From Terriglobales bacterium (GTDB taxonomy: Bacteria; Acidobacteriota; Terriglobia; Terriglobales; Acidobacteriaceae), in assembly GCA_015654835.1 (NCBI GenBank), contig JAATGG010000266.1:1-63490 (forward strand): a stretch of DNA of 63,490 nucleotides. Direction: 5' to 3'. Both the position numbers and the translations under genes were made by a program. Shown here in pieces: positions 26,641 through 35,552 of the stretch (within the stretch, counting starts at the first letter, position 1; every line of letters begins with the position of its first letter). The notes beneath the pieces are model-generated. The model ran no database searches and was not told the DNA's origin. It saw only the letters and a list, made by a program, of their open reading frames with translations.

Positions 26641-26673
26641 TTCTTAGTGAATTCAAAATAATGTATCATTATT
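26641..26673 (+). promoter_or_regulatory. AT-rich candidate promoter with overlapping palindrome
   Basis: In the intergenic region between the divergent glycosyltransferases, TATCAT (26664-26669) is a five-of-six match to a -10 box. It is 17 bases from TTCTTA (26641-26646), a weak -35. The palindrome AATAATG-TAT-CATTATT (26657-26673) overlaps the -10, as an operator would. This is pattern matching only. Confidence 0.3.
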
Positions 26674-26747
26674 GCACACCTTAACCGCGCCCCGAGCATC
26701 ATAACTCTTTAGTTATTAGCCGCTTTTCCAATTTCCACTTCAAAGCC

Positions 26748-27887
26748 ATGACTCAGCGTCCCCTGGTTCTCTTACTCATTCCGCATCTAGGCAATGGCGG
26801 CGCCGAGAGAGTTATCGCGCTGCTAGCCTCCAATCTTTCTCCGGAAAAGTATGAGTTATGCCTGGGGCTCGTCACCGAAGGACAAGTTACAGGGGCAGAT
26901 GCTTGTGTTGAACCGCTTCCGGCGTGGGTTCGTGTTTATCCTCTTGGTGCACCGCGAGTTCGTGCGGCAACACGCAGGATTCTCGGGCTGGTGTGGAAGC
27001 TTCGCCCAGACATCATTTTGTCCGGAATGGCCCATCTCAATTTTCTGGTGCTTCTGCTTCGACCTTTCTTTCCGCAGAAAACACGCATTCTGGTTCGGCA
27101 AAATGGAACGGTTTCGGCCCAGTTGGCGTCGGAAGGAATGCCGTTCTACACGCGCATGTTTTATCGCCGGCTTTATCGCCATGCGGATAGCGTGATTTGC
27201 CAAACGCGGTCCATGGCGAAGGATTTGGCGGCAGTGGCCGCGTTACCTGCGAAATTATTAACCGTGTTGCCCAATCCGATTGACGTGGAGGAAATTCGCC
27301 GCGCAACCCACGGGCACTTCGGTTTATGGGCTCAATGGGATGGTCCCGGTCCGCATTTGCTCGCTGTCGGCAGGCTGTCCGCCGAGAAAGGCTTCGATCT
27401 GCTGCTCCAGGCTTTCGCAGTTGTGCGGCGGCGCTTCCCTTCCGCCTGTCTCCTCATTGCGGGAGCTGGTCCGGAAGAAGCGGCCTTATGTGCCCAAAGC
27501 CGCTTACTGGAAGTGAATGCTTCCGTCCGCTTCACGGGACGTATCGTTCGCACGGCCTCCTATTTCCCTGGCGCAACCCTGTTTGTCCTGTCCTCCCGGC
27601 ATGAGGGCCTTCCCAACGCCCTGCTCGAAGCTGCGACTGCCGGACTGCCGTTGGTCGCGTTACCAGCCTCGGAAGGGGTTGCCGACCTGCTGCGGGATCA
27701 GCCGGGCGCCTGGCTTGCGCCCGAGGTCTCAGCCGAGGCGCTGGCGGTCTCGCTGCTGGCAGCGCTCGACAGCCTGCGGCCCGGGGAACGCTTTCCTCAC
27801 CGCTGGATTGAGGAGTTTCACCTCGACTGGGCCATTCACGCCTATGAGCAGCACATCGATGCAATTCTGACTGGAGCACAAAAGTGA
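26748..27887 (+). CDS. family 4 glycosyltransferase
   Basis: 379-residue GT-B glycosyltransferase. The N-terminal domain opens with LVLLLIPHLGNGGAERV, the typical GG-x-ER start of GT4 enzymes. The donor domain has LLAVGRLSAEKGFDLLLQAF, LLIAGAGPEEAAL and the E-x7-E motif in SRHEGLPNALLEAATAGLPLVA. Predicted to add a sugar to a lipid-linked oligosaccharide at the inner membrane face. Its stop overlaps the next glycosyltransferase GTG by four bases, so the two are coupled. Linkage and sugar unknown. Confidence 0.92.
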   Translation: MTQRPLVLLLIPHLGNGGAERVIALLASNLSPEKYELCLGLVTEGQVTGADACVEPLPAWVRVYPLGAPRVRAATRRILGLVWKLRPDIILSGMAHLNFLVLLLRPFFPQKTRILVRQNGTVSAQLASEGMPFYTRMFYRRLYRHADSVICQTRSMAKDLAAVAALPAKLLTVLPNPIDVEEIRRATHGHFGLWAQWDGPGPHLLAVGRLSAEKGFDLLLQAFAVVRRRFPSACLLIAGAGPEEAALCAQSRLLEVNASVRFTGRIVRTASYFPGATLFVLSSRHEGLPNALLEAATAGLPLVALPASEGVADLLRDQPGAWLAPEVSAEALAVSLLAALDSLRPGERFPHRWIEEFHLDWAIHAYEQHIDAILTGAQK

Positions 27888-29026
27888 ACCATGTCGCGTT
27901 CCTGATTCCGACCCTGGACCGCATCGGAGGCGCCGAGCGGCAACTCATCCTGTTGGCCAAAGGACTATGCCGGCGCGGCTGGCGAGTGACCGTCGTGGCA
28001 CTCTCGGGCACAGGCAGCGATGCGGCAGCCGAACTCACTGAGGCAGGAGTGGGCTTTCTAAGCCTTAGGATGCGTAAGGGATTGGCCGATCCGCGTGGAT
28101 GGTTTCACTTCAAACGCTGGCTGGAGCAGGAACATCCCGACGTGGTTCATGCCCACCTGCCCCATGCGGCGTGGCTGGCGCGCTGGTCGCGGCTTGGGGC
28201 GCCGGTGCGGGTGGTGGTCGATACGTTGCATAGTTCTTCGACCGGCAGCTTTGGCCGTTCGTTGGGCTATCGCCTGAGCTCCCGGTTCCCCGACAAAGTC
28301 ACTGCCGTCAGCCGATCGGTCGCGGAGGCACACCTTTTCGCCGGCATGGTCCTCGCGGGCCAGCTTGCCGTGCTGCCCAACGGAGTGGATGTGAGATATT
28401 ATCGCCCGGATGCCGAGGTGCGTAGAGCGTTGAGGCAGAAATCGGGTGTGCAAGAAGGCGAGTTTCTCTGGTTCGCAGCCGGTCGTCTTGAACCGGTAAA
28501 GGACTATCCGACGTTGCTGCGCGCCATGGCCAAGGTTCCCGAGCGGGCACGGCTGGCGATTGCCGGGGGAGGGATACTTGAAAACAAGCTGCGGCAGATC
28601 TCCGCGACCTTGGGACTGACGGCACGAGTCCGCTTCCTGGGCTTTGAGGCCGATGTACGGCCCTGGATGCAAGCCGCCGATGGTTTCGTCCTTTGTTCCC
28701 ATTGGGAAGGGCTGCCGATGGCTCTGCTGGAGGCTGCCGCCTGTGCGCTCCCTGCTGTTGCCACAGATGTTCCCGGCACCCGTGAGGCTGTCGTTCACAG
28801 GCAGACCGGCTTGCTGGCCGCTGCAGGCAGTGAGCAAGCCCTGCAGGAGGCAATGAGCCAGATTATGTCGATGCCGCCCGAGCAACTCCGTGCCATGGGC
28901 AGACAGGCGCGGCAGCACGTCATCGACGGGTTCAGCCTCTCTTCGGCCCTGGACAGATGGGAGAGCCTCTACGAGGCATTGCTCACGGAGAATCCCAAGC
29001 CGCGCCGCTGGGGACGGGCGGTCTGA
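27884..29026 (+). CDS. family 4 glycosyltransferase
   Basis: 380-residue GT-B enzyme, second of a coupled pair. N-terminal AFLIPTLDRIGGAERQLILL, then DVVHAHLPHAAWLARW and TAVSRSVAEAHLF typical of GT4. Donor domain: FAAGRLEPVKDYPTLLRAM, LAIAGGGILENKL, VRFLGFEADVRPWMQAAD and SHWEGLPMALLEAAACALPAVAT with E-x7-E. GTG start at 27884 overlaps the previous stop. Its end is nine bases from the convergent deacetylase, with no terminator visible between. Role in exopolysaccharide repeat assembly is inferred from context. Confidence 0.92.
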   Translation: MNHVAFLIPTLDRIGGAERQLILLAKGLCRRGWRVTVVALSGTGSDAAAELTEAGVGFLSLRMRKGLADPRGWFHFKRWLEQEHPDVVHAHLPHAAWLARWSRLGAPVRVVVDTLHSSSTGSFGRSLGYRLSSRFPDKVTAVSRSVAEAHLFAGMVLAGQLAVLPNGVDVRYYRPDAEVRRALRQKSGVQEGEFLWFAAGRLEPVKDYPTLLRAMAKVPERARLAIAGGGILENKLRQISATLGLTARVRFLGFEADVRPWMQAADGFVLCSHWEGLPMALLEAAACALPAVATDVPGTREAVVHRQTGLLAAAGSEQALQEAMSQIMSMPPEQLRAMGRQARQHVIDGFSLSSALDRWESLYEALLTENPKPRRWGRAV

Positions 29027-29035
29027 AAGATCCAA

Positions 29036-29797
29036 TCAAATGCGGTGCCGCAATCGTTTTCGGGCTCGGGAAGCGAGGAAGCGCCACAACACCATCTTCG
29101 CTCTCAAGTCTTCCATGATCCCCAGCCTTTGCGGTTTAAACTCCCTCAGAACCCGCTCCACGGAAGTGAACTTCGCCGCATGTTGACCGAGGAAGACGCG
29201 CAGTTGCTCAACCTGGCTGTTGCGGGCGGAATTGCTATGGATGCAGATGGTCCATAGACCCTGCGACTTCGCTACCGGCTCCCAAAGCTGCTGGGGAATC
29301 CAGACGACTCCTCCGCGGGTGAAAGGAACACGCGCCAATCCATCCGAGAGCACGCCGATTCCCTCCTGACGAAGCGCCAGCAAGGTATTGCGATCGAAGC
29401 CGTGGCGAGGCGCGACCCATATCCGAGGATCGAGCCCGTGGCCGCGAAGAATCTTCAGACCAGACGAAATCCACTCGCGCTGTTTCTCTTGGGGAACGCC
29501 GGCAAACTCCGTTTTTCGATGCAGCGGCAGCCATCCGCGGGCTTCGCTGTTATTCAGGTGCCGATAGCCGTGCAAAGCGATCATGGCCCCTGCCGCCTCA
29601 AGGGCGCGCATTTCCGCCCAGAAGTCCGGCGACGGCGGTGAAAACTCAAGCTCGCGATCCCGATTGTCGGGAACGACAGCCAGAATGGGTTTGATGCCGA
29701 ACTCTGCGATCAGAGGGACAAAACGTCGCCAGCGGTCGGCCGCGAACGTTGGGCAGAGATCGTCGAAGCGCAAAAGATATTGTGCGGGCCGGTTCAT
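29036..29797 (-). CDS. NodB-like polysaccharide deacetylase
   Basis: 253-residue protein of the polysaccharide deacetylase superfamily, nearest to the DUF2334-type group. Motif 1 is LRFDDLCPTF (Asp-Asp for metal and catalysis) at the very N-terminus. Motif 2 is ALHGYRHL, matching the metal-binding H-x3-H. Later WVAPRHGFDRNTL and WTICIHSNS may supply further catalytic residues. No signal peptide, so it would act in the cytoplasm on a nucleotide- or lipid-linked precursor, or be exported another way. The ATG at 29797 overlaps the flippase stop (ATGA). It is the last gene of the minus-strand export operon. Confidence 0.85.
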   Translation of the reverse strand: MNRPAQYLLRFDDLCPTFAADRWRRFVPLIAEFGIKPILAVVPDNRDRELEFSPPSPDFWAEMRALEAAGAMIALHGYRHLNNSEARGWLPLHRKTEFAGVPQEKQREWISSGLKILRGHGLDPRIWVAPRHGFDRNTLLALRQEGIGVLSDGLARVPFTRGGVVWIPQQLWEPVAKSQGLWTICIHSNSARNSQVEQLRVFLGQHAAKFTSVERVLREFKPQRLGIMEDLRAKMVLWRFLASRARKRLRHRI

Positions 29798-31170
29798 CCC
29801 TGTGTCTCCGCTGCCGCTTTCGGGAGGAGTTTTTCGGCCCAGTAGCAAAGAAAACAAAACGTGCTCACCGTCCACAGCGAGGTGGCCAGAGCGATTCCGG
29901 CTACGCCGAACCATCGCATCAGCAGCAGGTTGAGGAAGATATCGAGCACCAGATTGAGAGTGCCGCAATAAAAGATCAGATCGGTGCGGCGCATGGCCAC
30001 CAGAAAGCGGTAATAGACGCGGCTGGAAACGAAGAACGGAATCTGAATGGCATACATGGCTAACACCGGAGTGACCACTGCCGTGTCGGATGCGCCAAAG
30101 GCCCCATGCTGAAAAGTGACCCGGATCAGCCAATGCGCGCCCCCGATCAGCGCCAAAGCAATCGGCGCGGAAACGATTGCCGTGAGCCGGACCCAGGTGC
30201 GCAGAGTCCGCCGGCAGCCTGTCCAGTCTTCCCGCGCAATCATGCGGGAGAAATAGGGCACCACCGCCGTCGAAACCGCGCCGCCCAGCAGCGTGAGCGC
30301 GACGGTAACAAAGCGTCCGGCATAGACCAGCGCCGAGACGCTTCCGGCAGGCAGCGCAGCGGCCATCGACTGATCGACCAAAAGCCCGCCCGAGGCTACT
30401 ACACTGCTCAGCAAGACCGGCCCATACTGATGCGCGACCTCCCGGCTGGCAGCGTCCATCTTATGCCAGTGCAACCGCAAGCGGTATCCGTGCGCATCCA
30501 TCATCCACGACACCAGAACGGCGTGCACCAGGGCTCCCGCCAGGGTGGCATAAACCAGAGCCCAGATGCCGAACCGGCGGCCCAGCAGCAAGGCGCCGGC
30601 CATGACCATCAGCGGATTCGCAATGGGCGCCAAAGCAGGCACGGCGAAGCGGTCGAATGTATTCAGCACGGCCGTGCAGTTGGTCGCGATTCCGGTTATC
30701 AGCACCAACGGCAGCAAGGCGTAAAACACATGCACCGAAAGATCCAGCTTGGGTGCGGAAAAGTGCGAACCGATGAGAGGAAAGAAGCTGCGCGCACTGA
30801 GAGCCATCGCCGCCGACCCGGCCACCAGCAGCAGACACATCCACGCCATCGAGCTTGAGAGCAGCCGCTGCGCAGCTTCATGGCCTTGCTGTTCCCTTAC
30901 CCGCACCAGCGTGGGGACAAGCGCCTGATTCATCGATTCCGAGATCAGGTTGATCAGGAGCCCGGGAATGAGCGCCGCCGCCAAAAAGGCGTCCATTGCA
31001 TCGGTGCGTCCGTAGACGCCGGCTACCGCAAACTCCTTGAACGTGGCGGCAATTTTGACCAGAACACCCGCCGCCGTAACTGAAGCGGCGGCAATGAGGA
31101 TATGACGGTTGGTGCTGGTCCCTCTCAGCCGCCGGGCAGCTTGCAGAATGGCGGCTATCGGCGCGCTCAC
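29794..31170 (-). CDS. MurJ/MviN-type lipid-linked oligosaccharide flippase
   Basis: 458-residue membrane protein with about 13-14 helices. The segment FKEFAVAGVYGRTDAMDAFLAA followed by NLISESMNQALVPTLVRV (cores EFAVAGVYG and ALVPTLV) is the MurJ/MviN pattern. QHGAFGASDTAVVTPVLAMYA also fits. Position between a ligase/polymerase and a deacetylase in a polysaccharide operon argues for a dedicated polysaccharide flippase rather than the housekeeping lipid II flippase. Coupled by ATGA overlaps at both ends. Confidence 0.85.
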   Translation of the reverse strand: MSAPIAAILQAARRLRGTSTNRHILIAAASVTAAGVLVKIAATFKEFAVAGVYGRTDAMDAFLAAALIPGLLINLISESMNQALVPTLVRVREQQGHEAAQRLLSSSMAWMCLLLVAGSAAMALSARSFFPLIGSHFSAPKLDLSVHVFYALLPLVLITGIATNCTAVLNTFDRFAVPALAPIANPLMVMAGALLLGRRFGIWALVYATLAGALVHAVLVSWMMDAHGYRLRLHWHKMDAASREVAHQYGPVLLSSVVASGGLLVDQSMAAALPAGSVSALVYAGRFVTVALTLLGGAVSTAVVPYFSRMIAREDWTGCRRTLRTWVRLTAIVSAPIALALIGGAHWLIRVTFQHGAFGASDTAVVTPVLAMYAIQIPFFVSSRVYYRFLVAMRRTDLIFYCGTLNLVLDIFLNLLLMRWFGVAGIALATSLWTVSTFCFLCYWAEKLLPKAAAETQG

Positions 31171-32396
31171 CCGGCCGTCCGAAGAGAGTGCCTCGCGTGC
31201 GGCACAGGCTCGTCCTCCGTGTCACTTTGGAAGCACGCGGCAAGTTCTTCCGGCGCTTCCTCGGCCAGCCTCCCTGCCAGGGCGATGAGCGCCAGCAGCA
31301 GCCAGGTTGTCCGATTCTCCTCCACAGTGGCGACCAGGGAACTGATCCCCCAAATCAGCAGCGCCGTGGTCATCGCCATCTGCAAAGCTCCTCTGGTTCT
31401 GAGAATTGCGGACGCGACAAACGCAAAGACCGCCGTGGCGAGGAGCAATGCGACGATTCCTCCGCCGACCAGGATCGATAGCGCGGTATTGTGGGCGGTA
31501 TCGGCAGGCGCCAGTCCAGCGGCTTCCACAAAGGTGCCTGCGCCTGTGCCCAGCCAAGGCGCTTGCACAAAGGCGTGCCAGCCGGCGATCCAGATATTGG
31601 CCCGCTGATTCAGGTTGCCCCCTCGCAGTTGTTCATAGAGCGTGCCCAGCCGTTCTATGGTTGCGACGGGAATGGCGAACCAGGCAGACGCCGCAAGGAC
31701 GGGCAGGCCCAGGGCAGCAAGCAGCACGCCATGCTTTGCCCGCCGCATCAGCAGGACGCCGCAGCCCACCAGAGCGACTACTGCGGCCACGAAGCCTCCA
31801 CGCGAGGCCGTCAGCAGTACCGCGATCAGCCCCAGCGGCAGGTAGCCCCAGGCGAGCAGGCGGCCCGGCCAGCGCGGCTCCGCCGACAACAGCAGCGCCG
31901 CCATGGGAAATCCAAGATCGAGAAAACGGGCGACATCGTTCGGGTCCTGCCCTTCGGCCGCAAACCGGATCTGGCTGACGCCGGCCCCTCTCGTCGAGAC
32001 AAGATTGGCAACCGTCAAAATGGCCAGCACCCACGAACCGGCCACATAGGCCCGCAACAATGTACGTAAGTCGCGAGGAGTTTCCGCGAACTCCCACACT
32101 GCCCAGACGATCATCATCACCTGGAAGTAGGCGCGTAATGTTCCCAGAGTCTCTACCGGATCGATCGTCCAGAAATAGGTGCAGCATAACCACAGATAGA
32201 GAGTCACCATCAGCCAATGCAGCGGGCCGGGAGTGCGCCAACGACCGCGCTGCCACACCGCGAGAAGCGCTACCGGAATCAGAATCAGTCCTACGACGCG
32301 GGCAATATTGCCCAGGGAACCGCCTAGTTCCAGGGAGTATTCCCACGGAATCGTGAACGCCAGAAATACCAGCAGCCACCAGGCAATCTTCCTCAT
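31167..32396 (-). CDS. O-antigen ligase/polymerase family membrane protein (Wzy/WaaL-like)
   Basis: 409-residue membrane protein with about 11 helices. Features of the O-antigen ligase family: a large periplasmic loop, ANIWIAGWHAFVQAPWLGTGAGTF, then HNTALSILVGGGIVALLL with the conserved His. The ATG at 32396 gives MRKIAWWLLVFLAFT, a natural first helix; the frame extends to 32498 but that part is inside the preceding gene. In a Wzx/Wzy-type locus it would polymerise or ligate repeat units in the periplasm. It overlaps the flippase by four bases and lies 17 bases after the export fusion. Polymerase and ligase cannot be told apart here. Confidence 0.82.
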   Translation of the reverse strand: MRKIAWWLLVFLAFTIPWEYSLELGGSLGNIARVVGLILIPVALLAVWQRGRWRTPGPLHWLMVTLYLWLCCTYFWTIDPVETLGTLRAYFQVMMIVWAVWEFAETPRDLRTLLRAYVAGSWVLAILTVANLVSTRGAGVSQIRFAAEGQDPNDVARFLDLGFPMAALLLSAEPRWPGRLLAWGYLPLGLIAVLLTASRGGFVAAVVALVGCGVLLMRRAKHGVLLAALGLPVLAASAWFAIPVATIERLGTLYEQLRGGNLNQRANIWIAGWHAFVQAPWLGTGAGTFVEAAGLAPADTAHNTALSILVGGGIVALLLATAVFAFVASAILRTRGALQMAMTTALLIWGISSLVATVEENRTTWLLLALIALAGRLAEEAPEELAACFQSDTEDEPVPHARHSLRTAG

Positions 32397-32413
32397 CCTT
32401 AGAACCTCTGCGA

Positions 32414-34945
32414 CTAGAACCTTTGCGAATAGACCAGTCCCGCGTAGATCGACACCCCGAGCGCCGATTGGATCGCCGACTCCATCGTTTTGTTCCACAG
32501 GTTTTTTGCTGCGGAGTCGGGCAGGTACAGAATGTCGCGGTCGTGAATCGGCTGGTCGGGATCCTGGCCGTGCAGCATCCGCTTCACGTTAAGGGTCGTC
32601 AGGGTGCGCCCTCCCTTCTGCTCGCGAATCAGCAGGGCTTTGCCGGTGGCCGCGTTTGCTGTCGGTCCCCAGGCGAGCGAAAGCGCTTGTACTACCGTAA
32701 GCCCCTGCGCGGGATCTACGGGAAATCCGCCTGGCCGGATCACATCGCCGATAACGTACACCAGACCGGCCCGGCTTACCTGGACAGTGTCGCCGGGAGT
32801 CAGCTCCGGATTGTGGTCTGCGCCGGTGGCGGTGCCGCTCGGATCGAGCACTACCGGGTGCGGCGTCTCCGGATCGCCACGGCGAAAGATATTCACCAAG
32901 CGCCCCGCCGACGGCGACAGACCGGATGCCGCGGAAATCAGATCGAGCAGCCGGTGGTGCAGGGTGAAGGGATAGACCCCGGGCCGCGTGACCTCCCCCA
33001 ACACGCTGACATCCTGCCCCGCATACACCATCACCTGCACAGAGACCTGTGGATGCAGCAACATGCCCTGGGTCAGCAGGGCAGCCTCGATCGCCTGGGC
33101 CGCAGTTTGCTCCGTCATTCCGCCGATCTGGATCTCTTTCACCAGAGGGAGCGTGACCGTGCCGCTGGCGGAGACACGCGCTATCGAGTGGAACTCCGGG
33201 GTGTGAAACTCGCTGATGTCGAGAAGGTCTCCAGGGCCGATGGGAGCCGCCATCTGCGAGCGAACCGCCGCTGCCGTGGGCAGCCCTGTCTCGGGTGCCG
33301 GGCCAGCCTCGTTCCATACCGCGGGAGCTTCCTTGGGATTCGGCACAGTCCTGGGCGCGGGCGTGGAAGGAAAGTGAGCCACGCCGCTGGGCAATCCCGA
33401 GGTGCTCGGCGTAGGCGCCTGGCAATACGCCCCAGCGCAGGCCAGAAGCAATGCCAGCAGCGCCGCCGATGCGGGAAACGATGTCGAGCCCGGATGAACG
33501 TAATCCATCAACACAGCGCCCCCCAGAGCCAGCCACAGGCTGGCAAAAAAAGTAATGGCGAGATAGAGGGGCGGATTGGGTGCGACCGGCTTAATGGGCT
33601 GGCGAGCATAGTCCACCACCGAAATCGTCGATACGTGGATACCATCCAGCAGCCCCGCCTCTTCGACCCTCCCCAGCACCCGCAGGTAGAGCTGGTGGCT
33701 TGCATCGGCTTCTCTGCGCATCACCGCGTACTGCATGGAGGCTTTGTTCAGGGGCATGGCTTCCGCAGTGCGTTCGTCCAAGCTCTTTCGCACCATCTGC
33801 TCGCGATCGACAGCCGTTTGCAAAGCGCGATGAAACCGCTCCAGCAGCCTGCCGTCTTCCGTTTTGATCTGCCGGTCCAGGTCCTGCAACTGCTGCCGAA
33901 TTTCGACGACCCTGGGAAATTCAGGTCCGTGCTCCGTGCTGAGCTGGGCCAGTTCCTGATCGAGGTCGCTATGGCGTGCATGAAGCTGCTGCAGCAATGC
34001 GGTCGCAAAGGTACCGGCATCGGCCTGCATATGAGGGTCCGAAGCCAAGACCAATTCCGGATCACCCCGGGAGGCTGCGCGGTATTCGGCTTCGCGCAGG
34101 ATTCGGTCTGTCGTCGCAGCTACCTGCTGCCGGCCCAGTTCGTCGATCTCCAGCAATACGGATGCATGCTGGCTCTCGCCTTGCTCGCCGTTGGCCAGCA
34201 TCTCCGGCGTGCTCACAATCCCATGCTGCTGCTGGAATGTACTCAGCCGCAGTTCATCCAGATCCCCACGGTTCTTCAGCTCTTTGAGCTGTCCCTGTAC
34301 CCAGCCCGAAGCCTCCGCTGTGGCTTGCTGACGGGTTTCACTCTCCTGCTGCCCGTAGGCGCGAATCAGCGCATTGACCACTGCGGCTGACAACGCCGCA
34401 TTCCTCGAACGGAAACGAATATCGATCAGCAGCGTATGAGGCAAACTCTGAACATGAAGGCGCTTTTGATATCTCTCCAGCAGGTAGGCTTGCGCCGTTG
34501 GCGTGGGTGCGTCGATGTGGAAATCGGGAAAATGCCGCCGAAAACTGCCTTGGAAGCCAGGGGTGTCGTAGAGGCGAAGCTCGGCAATCACCCTCCAGGC
34601 CAGCCGGTCACTGCGGAAGGTGGTGGCCAGCGTCTCCAGTTGCAGAGGGGCGGAGAGGACCGTGGCCGCTGCCGTCGCCTCGGGGGGGCCCATGCTTAGC
34701 GCCGGGTTCGGAGCCGTGCCCAGGGCGACCCTGCCGCTTGCTTCGTATTCGTTGGGTGCGAAAAGGCAATACAGAATACACAGCGAGAACAGGCCGACCA
34801 CGACGGAGATCACCAGGCGGCGATGGCGAATCGCAGTCTCCCCCATCGTCCGTAGTGAGGACGATGGACTGGACCGGCCTGCTGCCTGCGGCTGCGGATC
34901 GAGCGCGCGATATGAATCATGCGGAACAGCAGAAGGATCCGGCAA
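32414..34945 (-). CDS. fusion of Wzz/GumC-type polysaccharide co-polymerase and Wza/GumB-type export protein
   Basis: 843 residues. Residues 40-480 form a polysaccharide co-polymerase: TM1 about 44-62, a long periplasmic region rich in Gln/Leu coiled coil (about 200-420), then PIKPVAPNPPLYL and TM2 about 459-479. No Walker motifs or tyrosine-rich tail, so no BY-kinase domain. A third hydrophobic stretch (493-508) contains LLAC at 500-503, a good lipobox. After a Pro-rich linker, residues about 566-655 match the Poly_export domain (IGPGDLLDISEF, GTVTLPLVKEIQIGG, DVSVLGEVTRPGVYP), followed by one or two SLBB-like repeats (VYVIGDVIRPGGFPV). Usually these are two genes. The frame is continuous, with no sign of a lost stop. 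First gene of the minus-strand export operon. Confidence 0.88.
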   Translation of the reverse strand: MPDPSAVPHDSYRALDPQPQAAGRSSPSSSLRTMGETAIRHRRLVISVVVGLFSLCILYCLFAPNEYEASGRVALGTAPNPALSMGPPEATAAATVLSAPLQLETLATTFRSDRLAWRVIAELRLYDTPGFQGSFRRHFPDFHIDAPTPTAQAYLLERYQKRLHVQSLPHTLLIDIRFRSRNAALSAAVVNALIRAYGQQESETRQQATAEASGWVQGQLKELKNRGDLDELRLSTFQQQHGIVSTPEMLANGEQGESQHASVLLEIDELGRQQVAATTDRILREAEYRAASRGDPELVLASDPHMQADAGTFATALLQQLHARHSDLDQELAQLSTEHGPEFPRVVEIRQQLQDLDRQIKTEDGRLLERFHRALQTAVDREQMVRKSLDERTAEAMPLNKASMQYAVMRREADASHQLYLRVLGRVEEAGLLDGIHVSTISVVDYARQPIKPVAPNPPLYLAITFFASLWLALGGAVLMDYVHPGSTSFPASAALLALLLACAGAYCQAPTPSTSGLPSGVAHFPSTPAPRTVPNPKEAPAVWNEAGPAPETGLPTAAAVRSQMAAPIGPGDLLDISEFHTPEFHSIARVSASGTVTLPLVKEIQIGGMTEQTAAQAIEAALLTQGMLLHPQVSVQVMVYAGQDVSVLGEVTRPGVYPFTLHHRLLDLISAASGLSPSAGRLVNIFRRGDPETPHPVVLDPSGTATGADHNPELTPGDTVQVSRAGLVYVIGDVIRPGGFPVDPAQGLTVVQALSLAWGPTANAATGKALLIREQKGGRTLTTLNVKRMLHGQDPDQPIHDRDILYLPDSAAKNLWNKTMESAIQSALGVSIYAGLVYSQRF

Positions 34946-35183
34946 GGGTCTGGAACCTCATCCCATAGGCTCTGCGGCCGGGTCCAACCCAGCAGGTCAC
35001 AAAAAACCGGCGCGGAGAAATCCCATGCAGTGTGACTGATCCATCTCTAAATGTTAGTGAGTTATATCACAGATGCGAAAAGAATGATAAGTTCTGCCTA
35101 ACTTAGACGGAAACAAGCCTCGGCTTCACCTTCTATGCAGATAGCCAGATTGTCTTGGCGGTTCCGTGGTTTCTAGCTAGCTG

Positions 35184-35552
35184 TTAACTTGTGCATAAAT
35201 TAAAGCCAGGGTAAACATCATGAAAGATGAGTTTATCTAACTCGACCTGCCGGACTGAGTCCGTGATAATCGGCCCCGCGGACAAGTTGCATAGCTGCCT
35301 GAAGACTGCCTCCGGAGCCAAAGAGGCCTGAGCGACGAGATCCTTTAACAATTCATCGATATATGCCCAGTGGGTCTCGGCAATTTGCTGCCTCATGTCC
35401 CGCAGGGCATATATCTTCACCGTTCCATGATCTTGTACGGCCAGCAAAACCGCGATTCCGGCCGAGTCCACTATCGAGCCCGCACCACAATATTTAAGCG
35501 TACAGATAGTCGCGCTTAAGTCCGAGAGGGGTGTGTTCAAAGCATCCGCCAT
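35184..35552 (-). CDS. unknown partner protein downstream of the HipA-like kinase
   Basis: 122 residues, ATG at 35552, overlapping the kinase 3' end by 59 bases in another frame. Family not recognised. The N-terminus TICTLKYCGAGSIVDSAGIAVLLAV (cores TLKYCGAGS and AGIAVLLAV) looks like a small alpha/beta core; the remainder is helical with many acidic residues (YIDELLKDLVAQASL). No signal peptide. The large overlap suggests strict co-translation with the kinase. A role as substrate, antitoxin or regulator of the kinase is guesswork. The 238 bp between it and the export fusion show no gene. Confidence 0.6.
   Translation of the reverse strand: MADALNTPLSDLSATICTLKYCGAGSIVDSAGIAVLLAVQDHGTVKIYALRDMRQQIAETHWAYIDELLKDLVAQASLAPEAVFRQLCNLSAGPIITDSVRQVELDKLIFHDVYPGFNLCTS

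Noticed and set aside
32423-34390. 655-codon plus-strand ORF opposite the export fusion
   Set aside because: Antisense shadow; the minus frame has clear Poly_export and membrane features.
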